Below, one piece after another: positions 1 through 6,453 of a stretch of DNA of 39,231 bases. The stretch comes from a virus. The position numbers and the translations under genes are program-made. The DNA lies in IMG/VR virus record IMGVR_UViG_2199352024_000004, positions 1 to 39,231 of that record. One strand, given 5' to 3'. Positions within the stretch are counted from its first letter, which is position 1. The number at the start of each line of letters is the position of its first letter. A model generated the notes under the pieces. That model saw only the letters and a program-made list of their open reading frames with translations, was not told the origin of the DNA and ran no database searches.

Positions 1-41
1 CCCATTTCGGGTATATCACGCCCGATGTGGTCGATTTATTA

Positions 42-134
42 GGTAAGCGCGTGCGCTCTGCCGGGTGGCAACTCATGCGGCTTGTTCCTAGCCTGCCCGA
101 TGAACACCTTGACGAGCTTTGCCACGCGCTTACC
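42..134 (-). promoter_or_regulatory. Large hairpin between the tRNA and the left edge
   Basis: GGTAAGCGC (42-50) pairs with GCGCTTACC (126-134), and the stem continues with GTGGCAA (65-71) against TTGCCAC (119-125), leaving 51-64 as a one-sided bulge. A smaller hairpin, ACACCT (140-145) with AGGTGT (158-163), lies between this structure and the tRNA. If the window is a circle, the structure stands upstream of the leftward gene that starts at base 5 and continues from 39231. That would make it a leader or a processed piece of the tRNA transcript. No promoter is evident directly ahead of it. The strand is assigned from the neighbouring genes and is inferred. Confidence 0.5.
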
Positions 135-171
135 TTTTTACACCTGCTTGCAAGGGTAGGTGTGCCCCTTG

Positions 172-244
172 TTGACCAAGACGGACTTGAACCGTCAACC
201 TAGAAGTTATGGGCTTCCCGCGCTAACCATTGCGCCATTGGTCA
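172..244 (-). tRNA. tRNA with anticodon CAT (Met or lysidine-type Ile)
   Basis: A complete 73-base cloverleaf reads on the minus strand. The acceptor stem is TGACCAA/TTGGTCA (7 of 7 pairs), the D stem GCGC/GCGC with an 8-base loop containing GG, the anticodon stem GGAAG/CTTCT (one G-U pair), the variable loop 5 bases, and the T stem GACGG/CCGTC with loop TTCAAGT. The anticodon loop is CCCATAA, giving CAT, so the tRNA is elongator Met, initiator Met or Ile2; the sequence alone does not decide. Two oddities are C instead of the near-universal T at position 33, and a U1-A72 first pair. CCA is not encoded. It lies just downstream of the structured stretch 245-756 on the same strand. Confidence 0.9.
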
Positions 245-756
245 ATATTATTCCCGCGCCGCCCGTCAAAATCCAATCCCGTGAATATGATTGACGACGC
301 GAAAGTCGTGCGCTCAATTGTGTGTACTGTACTCATCCGGTGGATAATCGACTAGGTAGGGGGATTTCCTGCGGACGTTTGGGGGCGGATTATTTGATAA
401 TATCCCTAGCCTTTCTGCGGGACTTTCGCCTACCCGCGTAGCATTTTGGCTAACTGCGTCTTCGTGCGCCCTGCCGCCGCTCGATTGGCTGTCATTTTTT
501 CAACTGGGTACTTGCATCCAGCATTGCGCCAGTCGCTCTCTTGCCAATACACCGTAAACATTTGGCTGCGTCAACCCTTTCGGGACGGTTATTTTTCGAG
601 TGGCTTGAGTTTGCCGTTTTCGGCATCAGGGGTATTACAATCGGCGGGCCGGGACGCAAATCCCGGCTTAGTATCGTGCGTCTTACCTTAGGCCTTCGCG
701 CTGTCGTATCTGCGAAGTCTACCGCCGACTCTGCGCGGGCCGAAGCCCGGTGCATA
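245..756 (-). ncRNA. Candidate large structured non-coding RNA next to the tRNA
   Basis: No convincing reading frame exists here; the open frames on both strands have random-looking composition. Read on the minus strand, the stretch is packed with compact hairpins: CGGGC-TTCG-GCCCG (736-749), CCGGGA/TCCCGG (649-666), GCCG-AAAA-CGGC (613-624), CCC-GAAA-GGG (575-584), GCGGG/CCCGC (417-437), TAGC/GCTA (439-452) and ACGAC/GTCGT (294-309). CTAGG (352-356) pairs with CCTAG (405-409). GCCAA (543-547)/TTGGC (562-566) crosses ACCGT (551-555)/ACGGT (585-589), a pseudoknot. UUCG and GNRA loops on the minus strand favour that strand as the RNA. Large phage RNAs of the GOLLD and ROOL classes are known to lie beside tRNAs; I cannot assign it to either. 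Confidence 0.5.
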
Positions 757-1365
757 CTAAAAAAGGGGGAATACTTGGTCAGGCGGGAAGAAGTAATTCG
801 ATGCGCGTTTTTCTAACGCCACCATGTGGTAGCCGCCCCGAGCGCGATAGACATATACGGCGGCGCTTTTTGAAAAGTCTTCACCATCCGAGCTGACCCC
901 AACCCGCACCCGATCCCCGAACTTAAATTCCGGCTTCGCGGCTGGGCGGCGGATTTGCGATGCAAGCCGGATGACAGTTGCGCCACAGTACGGGCCACCA
1001 ACCAACTTGCACCAATATCTCTCACCGCGCACTTCGTTGACAAAGGCTTCGTGCCAATTATCGCTGTCGTCTTTTTCGTCGCTGACATAGCCGGTTACTT
1101 CAACTTCATCCCCCACCGCATATGCGGGGACGGGCGCGGCGGGCTGCTTCTCGCTGTCGTCAAACACAGGGTTTACCAACTCGCACTCGGAAGGCTTCTT
1201 GACAATGGACACGACTTGCAAAATCACCTGATCGTTATCATACTCTTTTGAGTATCTTTTGGCCAACTCGATCGCATCGTTCGCTGTTTTGGCGGACATC
1301 GCCGGAATTGATTTTTCTATTACGTGCGGCAAGTCGATTACAAAATATTCGTTATACGCGCCCAT
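757..1365 (-). CDS. Early protein with two SH3-like segments
   Basis: A 202-residue protein of unknown function. Its start follows AGGAG seven bases upstream of ATG. The first 60 residues look like a small alpha/beta domain. Two segments, about 82-140 (beginning YAVGDEVEVTGYV) and about 150-202 (beginning FKFGDRVRVGV), resemble tandem SH3-like or KOW-type barrels, with a GD-x-V-x-V start and a charged loop. A related pattern is seen in the 80-residue protein at 8397-8639. It is the only gene of the unit driven by the promoter at 1506-1534, preceded by the leader at 1389-1499. It ends directly at the structured RNA stretch. No catalytic motif is seen. Confidence 0.85.
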   Translation of the reverse strand: MGAYNEYFVIDLPHVIEKSIPAMSAKTANDAIELAKRYSKEYDNDQVILQVVSIVKKPSECELVNPVFDDSEKQPAAPVPAYAVGDEVEVTGYVSDEKDDSDNWHEAFVNEVRGERYWCKLVGGPYCGATVIRLASQIRRPAAKPEFKFGDRVRVGVSSDGEDFSKSAAVYVYRARGGYHMVALEKRASNYFFPPDQVFPLF

Positions 1366-1388
1366 GTCATTGCTCCTGAAAATAAAAC

Positions 1389-1499
1389 ATACGAGCCGCT
1401 ACAATTCACCTTTTTGTTGCCTGTCTTTCGTGTCGAAGGAAAGGGGCTGGTGTTTTGCAACGGCTCGTATATCAACAAAAAATCCCTTCAACCTTCGAC
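1389..1499 (-). promoter_or_regulatory. Pseudoknotted leader RNA ahead of the 757-1365 gene
   Basis: Three perfect stems cross one another. On the transcript they come in the order X (1499-1492), Y (1481-1473), Z (1470-1461), X' (1439-1432), Y' (1419-1411), Z' (1398-1389). X is GTCGAAGG with CCTTCGAC (8 pairs), Y is TTTTTGTTG with CAACAAAAA (9 pairs) and Z is ATACGAGCCG with CGGCTCGTAT (10 pairs). Z can extend inward by about ten more pairs, two of them G-U pairs that exist only on the minus-strand RNA. Z' is followed by GTTTTATTTT and then the Shine-Dalgarno AGGAG, so Z/Z' looks like a terminator that X/X' or Y/Y' could compete with. X begins at the predicted transcription start. Confidence 0.6.
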
Positions 1500-1505
1500 T
1501 TGCTT

Positions 1506-1534
1506 AGTTTATACCCGATGCCCCAGCCTGTCAA
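1506..1534 (-). promoter_or_regulatory. Sigma-70 promoter for the 757-1365 gene
   Basis: On the minus strand TTGACA (1534-1529) is separated by 17 bases from TAAACT (1511-1506), which predicts a start near 1499. An alternative -10, TATAAA, has a 15-base spacing. The -35 overlaps the stop codon of the upstream gene. The predicted start coincides with the first paired base of the leader structure. Confidence 0.65.
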
Positions 1535-1767
1535 GAGCCAGTTTGCGGCGCATCGTAAATAGACCACCCGCGCGTGTCCAGTTCCGGCACGTCGTAGCCA
1601 GGCAGATACCCGTTGATATAACACGCTGCTGGGCAGTCAATCGCGGCAAAGTCGCGGTTATCCTGCCACTGCTCCGGGGTCAGGGTCACGACCACAGCGG
1701 GTATCTCTGCACCGTGTAGCGGCTGGGGCGTGATTCCGCCGAACAAATTGTCATAGTAGGCGTTCAT
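1531..1767 (-). CDS. Hypothetical early protein, 78 aa
   Basis: A 78-residue acidic protein that I do not recognise. Its ATG overlaps the stop of the previous gene (ATGA), as expected for translational coupling in the leftward operon. The sequence contains a hydrophobic beta-like segment (IPAVVVTLTPEQW, about residues 22-34) followed by a proline-rich tail. There are no membrane segments. The -35 box of the next promoter lies across its stop codon, so transcription of this gene and of the 757-1365 unit is closely linked. Function unknown; the coding call rests on composition, start overlap and conserved spacing. Confidence 0.75.
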   Translation of the reverse strand: MNAYYDNLFGGITPQPLHGAEIPAVVVTLTPEQWQDNRDFAAIDCPAACYINGYLPGYDVPELDTRGWSIYDAPQTGS

Positions 1768-1871
1768 TGTCTAACGCTCCCGCACAGTCCACAGCACCAG
1801 CCGCCGCGTACCAGCGGGCCGTGTGGCGTTGATCGGTTGCAAACTGCGCAATACTTCGGTTGATTGCTCAT
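1764..1871 (-). CDS. Small zinc-ribbon protein, 35 aa
   Basis: A 35-residue protein starting at an ATG that overlaps the TGA of the upstream gene. Longer in-frame upstream starts exist but would run antiparallel through that gene's well-formed frame and are rejected. It holds two cysteine knuckles, C-A-V-C near residue 8 and C-C-G-L-C near residue 26, the pattern of a minimal zinc ribbon. Tiny zinc ribbons of this kind are common in phage early operons, where they may bind nucleic acid or host polymerase. No specific function can be assigned. Confidence 0.7.
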   Translation of the reverse strand: MSNQPKYCAVCNRSTPHGPLVRGGWCCGLCGSVRQ

Positions 1872-2179
1872 ATTGTATTTTCTCCAATCTTCGGCAATTT
1901 CACGCCATATTTGGCGCGGATTCTTTCCCTGCGGCTGGGCCAGTCTTCCGACGCGGCCCGGACGGATACGCCGTCCACCTTGCGCTTGTTGCGCTGCTGC
2001 TCGGATTTCGTCTCGCGCGGGATTGCGCCCAAGTCGGCGCGATACTTGCGGCTGCGGCAACTGACGGTGGCCCATGATTTCTGATGACCCGTCAGCGGGC
2101 GCTTGCATCCGCACTCGCACAGGCGCGTCTCGTTGGTCGTCGGCGTGTCTTGGTAGATGCGAAAGGGCAGGGCGGTCAT
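1868..2179 (-). CDS. Early protein with an N-terminal zinc-finger motif
   Basis: A 103-residue basic protein. The start chosen is the ATG overlapping the TGA of the methyltransferase-like gene. Residues 20-46 carry C-E-C-G-C followed by G-H-Q-K-x-W and S-C-R-S-R-K-Y-R, a compact metal-binding motif seen in several phage proteins of unknown role. The C-terminal half is lysine- and arginine-rich (SRRERIRAKYGVKLP), suggesting nucleic-acid binding. It sits between a DNA methyltransferase-like gene and a zinc ribbon, in line with a DNA-modification or regulatory group. Function is inferred only at this level. Confidence 0.75.
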   Translation of the reverse strand: MTALPFRIYQDTPTTNETRLCECGCKRPLTGHQKSWATVSCRSRKYRADLGAIPRETKSEQQRNKRKVDGVSVRAASEDWPSRRERIRAKYGVKLPKIGENTI

Positions 2180-2736
2180 AGTGCGCCCCACTGGATAGCC
2201 ATCGCAAGCGCTATTCCATCAAACGTCTTGCTCCGCTCTCGTTGCCGATCAGGTCCAGGGGGCATACGCCAAATACGCTGTTCGCGGCCTTCGACTTCAT
2301 CTGTGGGCACAAGACAGGGTAAGCCGTGCAACCAGAGCCACGTTTCTTTTGTCTCGCCGTGCCCAAATTGGTAGGGTTGGATTATCTGAGAACGTGGGCC
2401 AATGTATCTCTGCATTACGGTTTTAGGTTGTTCAAGCGCAACTTTATCGCAGTTCTCTTTGGCTTCTTTCCACATTTTGGAGCACAATGCCGCACCTTCT
2501 TGACGCAGTGGGCTATTCCAGTACCAGCGGTTCCCGCTCAGTGATGTGTAAGTGCAGGGCGGATGCAGGATTATCAAATCCCATCCACGCTTTATAACAT
2601 CGAACACGTTGCCTTGATAGTGCTGGGCCTTTGGATTTCGGCTGGGTTGTAAATCACAACTCCAGGCGTCCCACCCAATGCGCTCAAACGCGGCGCGGAC
2701 TGTATCGGATTCTTCGCAGCCAACGAGCATTTTCAT
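2176..2736 (-). CDS. DNA cytosine-C5-methyltransferase-like protein
   Basis: A 186-residue protein resembling the catalytic core of phage C5-cytosine methyltransferases. Residues 5-29 match the SAM-binding motif I (VGCEES followed by WDAWSCDL). Residues 58-61 are HPPC, the motif IV loop with the catalytic cysteine at 61. Residues 123-135 (QFGHGETKETWLW) are typical of a short phage group. The usual motif VI ENV is replaced by EQP (102-104), and no separate target-recognition domain is visible, so it is shorter than restriction-type enzymes. It may protect phage DNA from host restriction. The start is ATG overlapping the upstream TGA. Activity is uncertain because of EQP. Confidence 0.75.
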   Translation of the reverse strand: MKMLVGCEESDTVRAAFERIGWDAWSCDLQPSRNPKAQHYQGNVFDVIKRGWDLIILHPPCTYTSLSGNRWYWNSPLRQEGAALCSKMWKEAKENCDKVALEQPKTVMQRYIGPRSQIIQPYQFGHGETKETWLWLHGLPCLVPTDEVEGREQRIWRMPPGPDRQRERSKTFDGIALAMAIQWGAL

Positions 2737-2978
2737 GACTCACCTACACAGATATGATTCCATGCTATGGTATTTTTGCACTTAGGGCAAATTCTCCCGA
2801 TTTGTAATACAACAGGCGGCGCGGTGGCTGGTCTGATTTCGTAAGAAACTATGTAGGGAAACGAACCGCGCTGTATGTGTTGCTCCACAGCGCCCCGGCA
2901 AATTTCTTCCGTTTCGTACTGAACGGAAGTTACTATGTCCACCCCACCCGCGCATTTACAAACGGCTTCGTAACTCAT
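2733..2978 (-). CDS. Early protein with C-terminal zinc ribbon
   Basis: An 81-residue protein whose ATG overlaps the stop of the upstream gene; an upstream in-frame extension is rejected as non-native. It begins MSYEAVCKCAGG. The middle resembles a small beta domain (VQYETEEICRGAVEQHIQ). The last 20 residues carry C-P-K-C ... H-x-x-C, a zinc-ribbon pattern. It is followed by the methyltransferase-like gene with an ATGA overlap. Possibly a nucleic-acid-binding accessory protein; function not assigned. Confidence 0.75.
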   Translation of the reverse strand: MSYEAVCKCAGGVDIVTSVQYETEEICRGAVEQHIQRGSFPYIVSYEIRPATAPPVVLQIGRICPKCKNTIAWNHICVGES

Positions 2979-3163
2979 CGCGCCCACTCCTGCCCCAGCC
3001 CCACGAGCGCATCCGCGCCTTGCTGCGGCGTGATCTGCTTCGATGCCACGGCCTGCACGCAGTTCCACAGTACCTGGTCCCGCTCGGCCTCGATGCTGCC
3101 CGCCACGAGTTCGGCGGCGACGGCGGGATGGATGACGGTGATTTTGTAAGTTTCGTTTTTCAT
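2975..3163 (-). CDS. Hypothetical early protein, 62 aa
   Basis: A 62-residue protein beginning four bases after the helicase stop. It appears mostly helical (AAELVAGSIEAERDQVLWNCVQAVASKQI) with an acidic-amphipathic character. There are no metal-binding residues or membrane segments. Its position directly after the DnaB-like helicase could suit a small helicase-associated or loader-type protein, but nothing in the sequence proves this. Confidence 0.7.
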   Translation of the reverse strand: MKNETYKITVIHPAVAAELVAGSIEAERDQVLWNCVQAVASKQITPQQGADALVGLGQEWAR

Positions 3164-3164
3164 G

Positions 3165-4226
3165 TCAGTTCTCCACGTTGATATATTTCATTTCGGCTTG
3201 TAGGATGCGATTATAGGCCACGTCAAAACTAATCCAGCGTTCAAAGTTTGCTGGGCCTAACTTGCGCTTAAGAAAGGCTAGTTTCATTTGGTTGTAGCCT
3301 TCCACGCGGATAGATGAATCTTTGTGCGTAAGTTCGCCCTGCGCTCGGTACAATGACGGGCGCATGATCGAAATAACGCCGTCCGAGTCCTGCTCGATTG
3401 AGCTTGTCCATTGCCCGTCTTCCATCGTTGGGGTTGGGTCGTCACGCTGCCCAACTTCGCGGACGGCTTGAACGGCTACAATTGACCGCGTACCCAAACC
3501 GGGCATCATCGTTTTTACTGCACCTGAGTTTTCGGATACGCCGATAGTTTTGTTTTCCGCTTTGCTGTATGGCATCTTTTGCAGATAGTCAATAAATACA
3601 GAGTCGATTATCAAGCTATCTTCTTCTTGCCAGTTTTTTATTTGGTACAGCGCATCTTCAAGCATTGCCACTGATACAAGCGGCTTACGCCGCTTCAACT
3701 CCATACTATGACCAACCACCCAAAGCGGGTCTGCAATCGCGTTGGTATTGATGCGGCTTATTTCTTTCATCTGCGCATCCGAGACAATACCCATTGCCAT
3801 AGCGGTAACGCTCAATCGGTTCTGTTCTGACATACTAGCTGCAAGGTGGAAGGCGTTTAGCTCTTCTACGGGTTGCTCATACGTCACATACACAACCACC
3901 CGCCGCTTTGCTTCTTCATCACCAGCCGCCGCCATTGCGCGGATTATCCCGGCTCTTTCGCGGGCAGTTCGCATCAGAAAGGCCGTTTTGCCATTGCCGG
4001 GGCGGGCTATGACTGAGATCATCTCACCGGGGAGCACTGGCAAGAATCCGATGTCATTGGGGTTTTTCAGGTCAACAACCTTTTTCTGGTCATCGAAAGG
4101 GATATAAAGCGGCATACCACCGCCCAAGCCGCCTTCAATCGCGTTTTTGCGTCTGCGCTGTATATCCGCTTCGCTGATTCGGGCGCGGTCTTGCGGGCTA
4201 AAGATAATTGATTTTACGTCTGTCAT
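3165..4226 (-). CDS. DnaB-like replicative helicase (RecA-fold, SF4)
   Basis: A 353-residue protein with the RecA-type ATPase core of DnaB-family helicases. The Walker A loop is R-P-G-N-G-K-T at about 75-81, the catalytic glutamate lies in T-Y-E-Q-P (E117), and the Walker B region ends with I-D-Y-L-Q near 212-216, the hallmark of DnaB. The N-terminal helical domain of full-size DnaB (about 450 residues) is reduced to roughly 60 residues, as in several phage helicases. It would unwind DNA at the phage fork together with the primase at 5240-6241 and the DnaD-like protein just upstream. No clear Shine-Dalgarno is seen; the start lies three bases after the previous stop, so coupling is likely. 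Confidence 0.9.
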   Translation of the reverse strand: MTDVKSIIFSPQDRARISEADIQRRRKNAIEGGLGGGMPLYIPFDDQKKVVDLKNPNDIGFLPVLPGEMISVIARPGNGKTAFLMRTARERAGIIRAMAAAGDEEAKRRVVVYVTYEQPVEELNAFHLAASMSEQNRLSVTAMAMGIVSDAQMKEISRINTNAIADPLWVVGHSMELKRRKPLVSVAMLEDALYQIKNWQEEDSLIIDSVFIDYLQKMPYSKAENKTIGVSENSGAVKTMMPGLGTRSIVAVQAVREVGQRDDPTPTMEDGQWTSSIEQDSDGVISIMRPSLYRAQGELTHKDSSIRVEGYNQMKLAFLKRKLGPANFERWISFDVAYNRILQAEMKYINVEN

Positions 4227-4229
4227 GGG

Positions 4230-5036
4230 TTAATCTCGCATGGGTGGAAGGCGGTTTACAACGGCGGGTGTATACGCCTTTTTTGGAGCGAAGGATTTTG
4301 CGCGCTCTTCCTTTGTCAACGGGTAGCCGTCTTTCTCCCAACCACGCAGAATAGTGTCTGCGTATTTCTGGTTTTTGCCTTTCGCTTTATCCAAGGCAAG
4401 CATGATTTTTTCATCAGAGTGCATCGCCTTCCAAGTATCAATTAAATTCGATGTGTCTGCATTAGGGAACATTCCTATTGAGTTCATCTTTTCGATTATG
4501 GGGTCTGTGTATATATTTCTGGTTAATTCTGGTTGTGCAGATTTTACCGTGTTCACTGATACAGTTTCTTCAAAAACTGATACAGTTTGTATGGGTGTAT
4601 CAGTTTTTGATACAGGCTCTTTGTGATTGGCTGAGACGAAATCAGTCACGCGGTAAATAGTCCGCTTTGTGCCGTGCCGCGTGACTGAGAGTAGATTATA
4701 TTTATTCTCCAACCGATCAACTGCATCTCTGACAGTATTGATTGCTAAGTCCGTATCTTCTGCTGTTTTACGCAGTCCGGGGTAAGCGGTCTCTGATATG
4801 CGATTGATTGATAGCGCAATGTAAAGCCACACCTTCAGGGCAGTTGCGTCAAGTTCTTTCAGTTCCGATTTAAAGTTCGTCGAAACCTTCACGAACGCGG
4901 GGGATTCCGTCTCTACCATCTGTCTATTGCGCCGCTCAATAACTAACCGCGGGGCTTCAATTTCAATCGATGGTCTGTCGTACCCTTTTCCAACCATTTC
5001 TTTCATGTCTGCCAAGTAATCCGCTTGATCTTCCAC
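4230..5036 (-). CDS. DnaD-like phage replication protein with N-terminal winged helix
   Basis: A 268-residue protein. GTG at 5036 is chosen because AGGAGG lies five bases upstream; a longer ATG frame would start inside the terminator-like leader. Residues about 45-140 form a winged-helix domain (LDATALKVWLYIALSIN, then a recognition helix around TAEDTDLAINTVRDAVDRLE). A linker with three short TxSV repeats follows. Residues about 190-240 (IEKMNSIGMF ... ADTILRGWEKDGYP) match the DnaD/replisome-organiser C-terminal domain. Such proteins recognise the origin and help load the helicase, encoded next. Expression should depend on the promoter and leader at 5037-5231. Confidence 0.8.
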   Translation of the reverse strand: MEDQADYLADMKEMVGKGYDRPSIEIEAPRLVIERRNRQMVETESPAFVKVSTNFKSELKELDATALKVWLYIALSINRISETAYPGLRKTAEDTDLAINTVRDAVDRLENKYNLLSVTRHGTKRTIYRVTDFVSANHKEPVSKTDTPIQTVSVFEETVSVNTVKSAQPELTRNIYTDPIIEKMNSIGMFPNADTSNLIDTWKAMHSDEKIMLALDKAKGKNQKYADTILRGWEKDGYPLTKEERAKSFAPKKAYTPAVVNRLPPMRD

Positions 5037-5214
5037 GCCTTCCTCCTGAGAATAAAAAAAACACCGCCTGCAAGTCTTTATCTGGTCTTCGGCTCTCAGT
5101 AAGGACAAACTGCGGTGATTAGGCGCTCTTTACCGAAAACCAGATAAAAATTACAAACGGTGCTTATGATGTTATCCCTTACTGAGTTTTTGTTACTTTG
5201 TGGTAATCAGCCAC
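5037..5214 (-). promoter_or_regulatory. Pseudoknotted leader with terminator ahead of the DnaD-like gene
   Basis: Three stems cross in the order 1, 2, 3, 1', 2', 3'. Stem 1 is CTCAGTAAGG/CCTTACTGAG (5177-5186 with 5095-5104, 10 pairs). Stem 2 is TTTATCTGGT plus TTCGG against CCGAA plus ACCAGATAAA (5133-5148 with 5077-5092, 15 pairs and one mismatch). Stem 3 is CACCGC/GCGGTG (5112-5117 with 5062-5067), followed at once by eight Ts, an intrinsic-terminator signature with a long loop. Forming stem 1 or 2 constrains stem 3, so the layout suits transcription attenuation. A further hairpin CTTTGTGG/CCACAAAG (5196-5218) straddles the predicted start and may instead be a DNA operator. Confidence 0.65.
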
Positions 5215-5220
5215 AAAGAT

Positions 5221-5231
5221 ATTCTACCACA
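5221..5231 (-). promoter_or_regulatory. Extended -10 promoter for the DnaD-like gene
   Basis: The minus strand reads TGTGGTAGAAT, an extended -10 (TG-G-TAGAAT), predicting a start near 5214. The -35 region is poor (TGGTTA at an 18-base spacing). The same TGTGGTA-AAT form occurs in the promoter at 8349-8357, suggesting a shared promoter class. It lies just downstream of the primase start direction, within the 5037-5239 gap. Confidence 0.55.
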
Positions 5232-5239
5232 AAATCTAA

Positions 5240-6241
5240 TTATCTAACCATTCGCGCCGTCTTCAAAAGCGATTGTGCCCACTGTTTTGACAGGCCATAC
5301 TCGACAATCGCATCGTCCACTTTGTGAGACAATGCAATCACGCCAGCCCCACCACATGCGCGGGCAAACTCGCACGCTTCTTTTTCGCTGCCGGGGTCAA
5401 AGCCTATAAATACTTTGTGCCCCTTTGCCCGCTCTGCCAGTTTGCGCCATTGGTTTTTACCAGCCAACCCGAAAACCTGTAAGTCTGGCATGTTCATAGT
5501 TGCAAAAAGCGTAGCGGCTTTGAATTCGCCTTCCCAGAACAGAATCCGCTCTGTGTTCCACCCAATGTCAGGATCACACATAAATGGATACGTGGGCAGT
5601 CCGTAATTCTGCGGGCGGTACTTATCGGCTGGGTCAATAGGGTTTAATAAGCGGTGGCGTATGTTCTTGATCTGCCAGCCGGTATCGAATATTGGGATTG
5701 TCATTGTAGCGGTAGTAAGTTTTCCCTGTTTTGTCAGGGCTTGAAAGGCTGGGTTATACCCAAACTTCCAAAGGTTCTGCCATTCGTCGGCTATTCCCCT
5801 TTGCCGATAATACGAGCGGATTGAGTTTGTCAGGTTGGCGTGATACTCTTCCCATGCTTGCGCCTGTGATAAGTCTCTCACCGCTTCGTCGTATTCGCGT
5901 TGTTTCTCTTCGAGCTCGGCCTTGGTCTGTATGACCCTGGCCTCTGCCATTTTGCGGGCTTCTTCTGGCGTGATGCGATTTCCGCCGCCCAAATATTCGA
6001 CGGCTTGAACGAATCCAATACCCTGCTGGGCCATCACAAAAGCGATAACGTCACCACTGCCACAATCGCCGCTGAAACACTTCCAACGCTTGCCGTCGTC
6101 GTAGATGGCGAAGGCGTTTATATCCTTGCCGTTGTGGATGGGGCAAGCGCATCGAAATTCATGCCCTGCGCGGTGGGTTGGGTGGTTTTTTAGCACGTCC
6201 ATGATGGAGATGCTTTGTTTGATAGTATCTGTGTCGATCAT
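5240..6241 (-). CDS. DNA primase with CHC2 zinc finger and TOPRIM-like domain
   Basis: A 333-residue primase that would make RNA primers at the phage fork. The CHC2 zinc finger is complete: C33, H36, C55 and C60 (C-P-I-H ... C-F-S-G-D-C). A helical linker with a likely coiled coil follows (about 92-130). The catalytic TOPRIM region has the glutamate in W-E-G-E-F (E237) and a D-P-G turn (282-284) in place of the usual DxD, so metal binding may differ. The start has AAGGA nine bases upstream. No helicase domain is fused; the partner helicase is encoded at 3165-4226. Confidence 0.88.
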   Translation of the reverse strand: MIDTDTIKQSISIMDVLKNHPTHRAGHEFRCACPIHNGKDINAFAIYDDGKRWKCFSGDCGSGDVIAFVMAQQGIGFVQAVEYLGGGNRITPEEARKMAEARVIQTKAELEEKQREYDEAVRDLSQAQAWEEYHANLTNSIRSYYRQRGIADEWQNLWKFGYNPAFQALTKQGKLTTATMTIPIFDTGWQIKNIRHRLLNPIDPADKYRPQNYGLPTYPFMCDPDIGWNTERILFWEGEFKAATLFATMNMPDLQVFGLAGKNQWRKLAERAKGHKVFIGFDPGSEKEACEFARACGGAGVIALSHKVDDAIVEYGLSKQWAQSLLKTARMVR

Positions 6242-6243
6242 GG

Positions 6244-6453
6244 CTAAAATTCCTTGCCCGTTCCAAGTCTAACGTATAAATCCATCCGCCGCGCCATCGT
6301 ATCAAGACCGACGCGGATACCTTGCACCCAGTCTGTGTCCATGCGACAATCCACGCGGCGCATTGCAGAACGTAATGCCATAAGATCGGTTGCCAGCAAG
6401 CGCCGAACATCCGCGTTTTTAATATCTGCATGTGTATGCCTATTTGTAACCAT
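6244..6453 (-). CDS. Hypothetical early protein, 69 aa
   Basis: A 69-residue basic protein overlapping the 3' end of the preceding gene by 14 bases and ending three bases before the primase. It is predicted mostly helical, with many arginines (RRLLATDLMALRSAMRRVD), and could bind nucleic acid, but no family is recognised. It belongs to the promoter unit that starts at 6791-6819. Confidence 0.7.
   Translation of the reverse strand: MVTNRHTHADIKNADVRRLLATDLMALRSAMRRVDCRMDTDWVQGIRVGLDTMARRMDLYVRLGTGKEF

Noticed and set aside
3-200. Plus-strand open frame from the left edge to a TAG in the tRNA region
   Set aside because: It runs antisense through the perfect 42-134 hairpin and into the tRNA, has no visible start, and its open length is modest for this base composition.
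245-756. RNase P RNA, tmRNA or group I intron
   Set aside because: The conserved core sequences of these RNAs were not found, and no split gene flanks the region.
446-816. Overlapping plus- and minus-strand frames in the structured stretch
   Set aside because: Composition is Arg/Ser-rich and unlike a folded protein, no ribosome site precedes them, and the region is full of hairpins.
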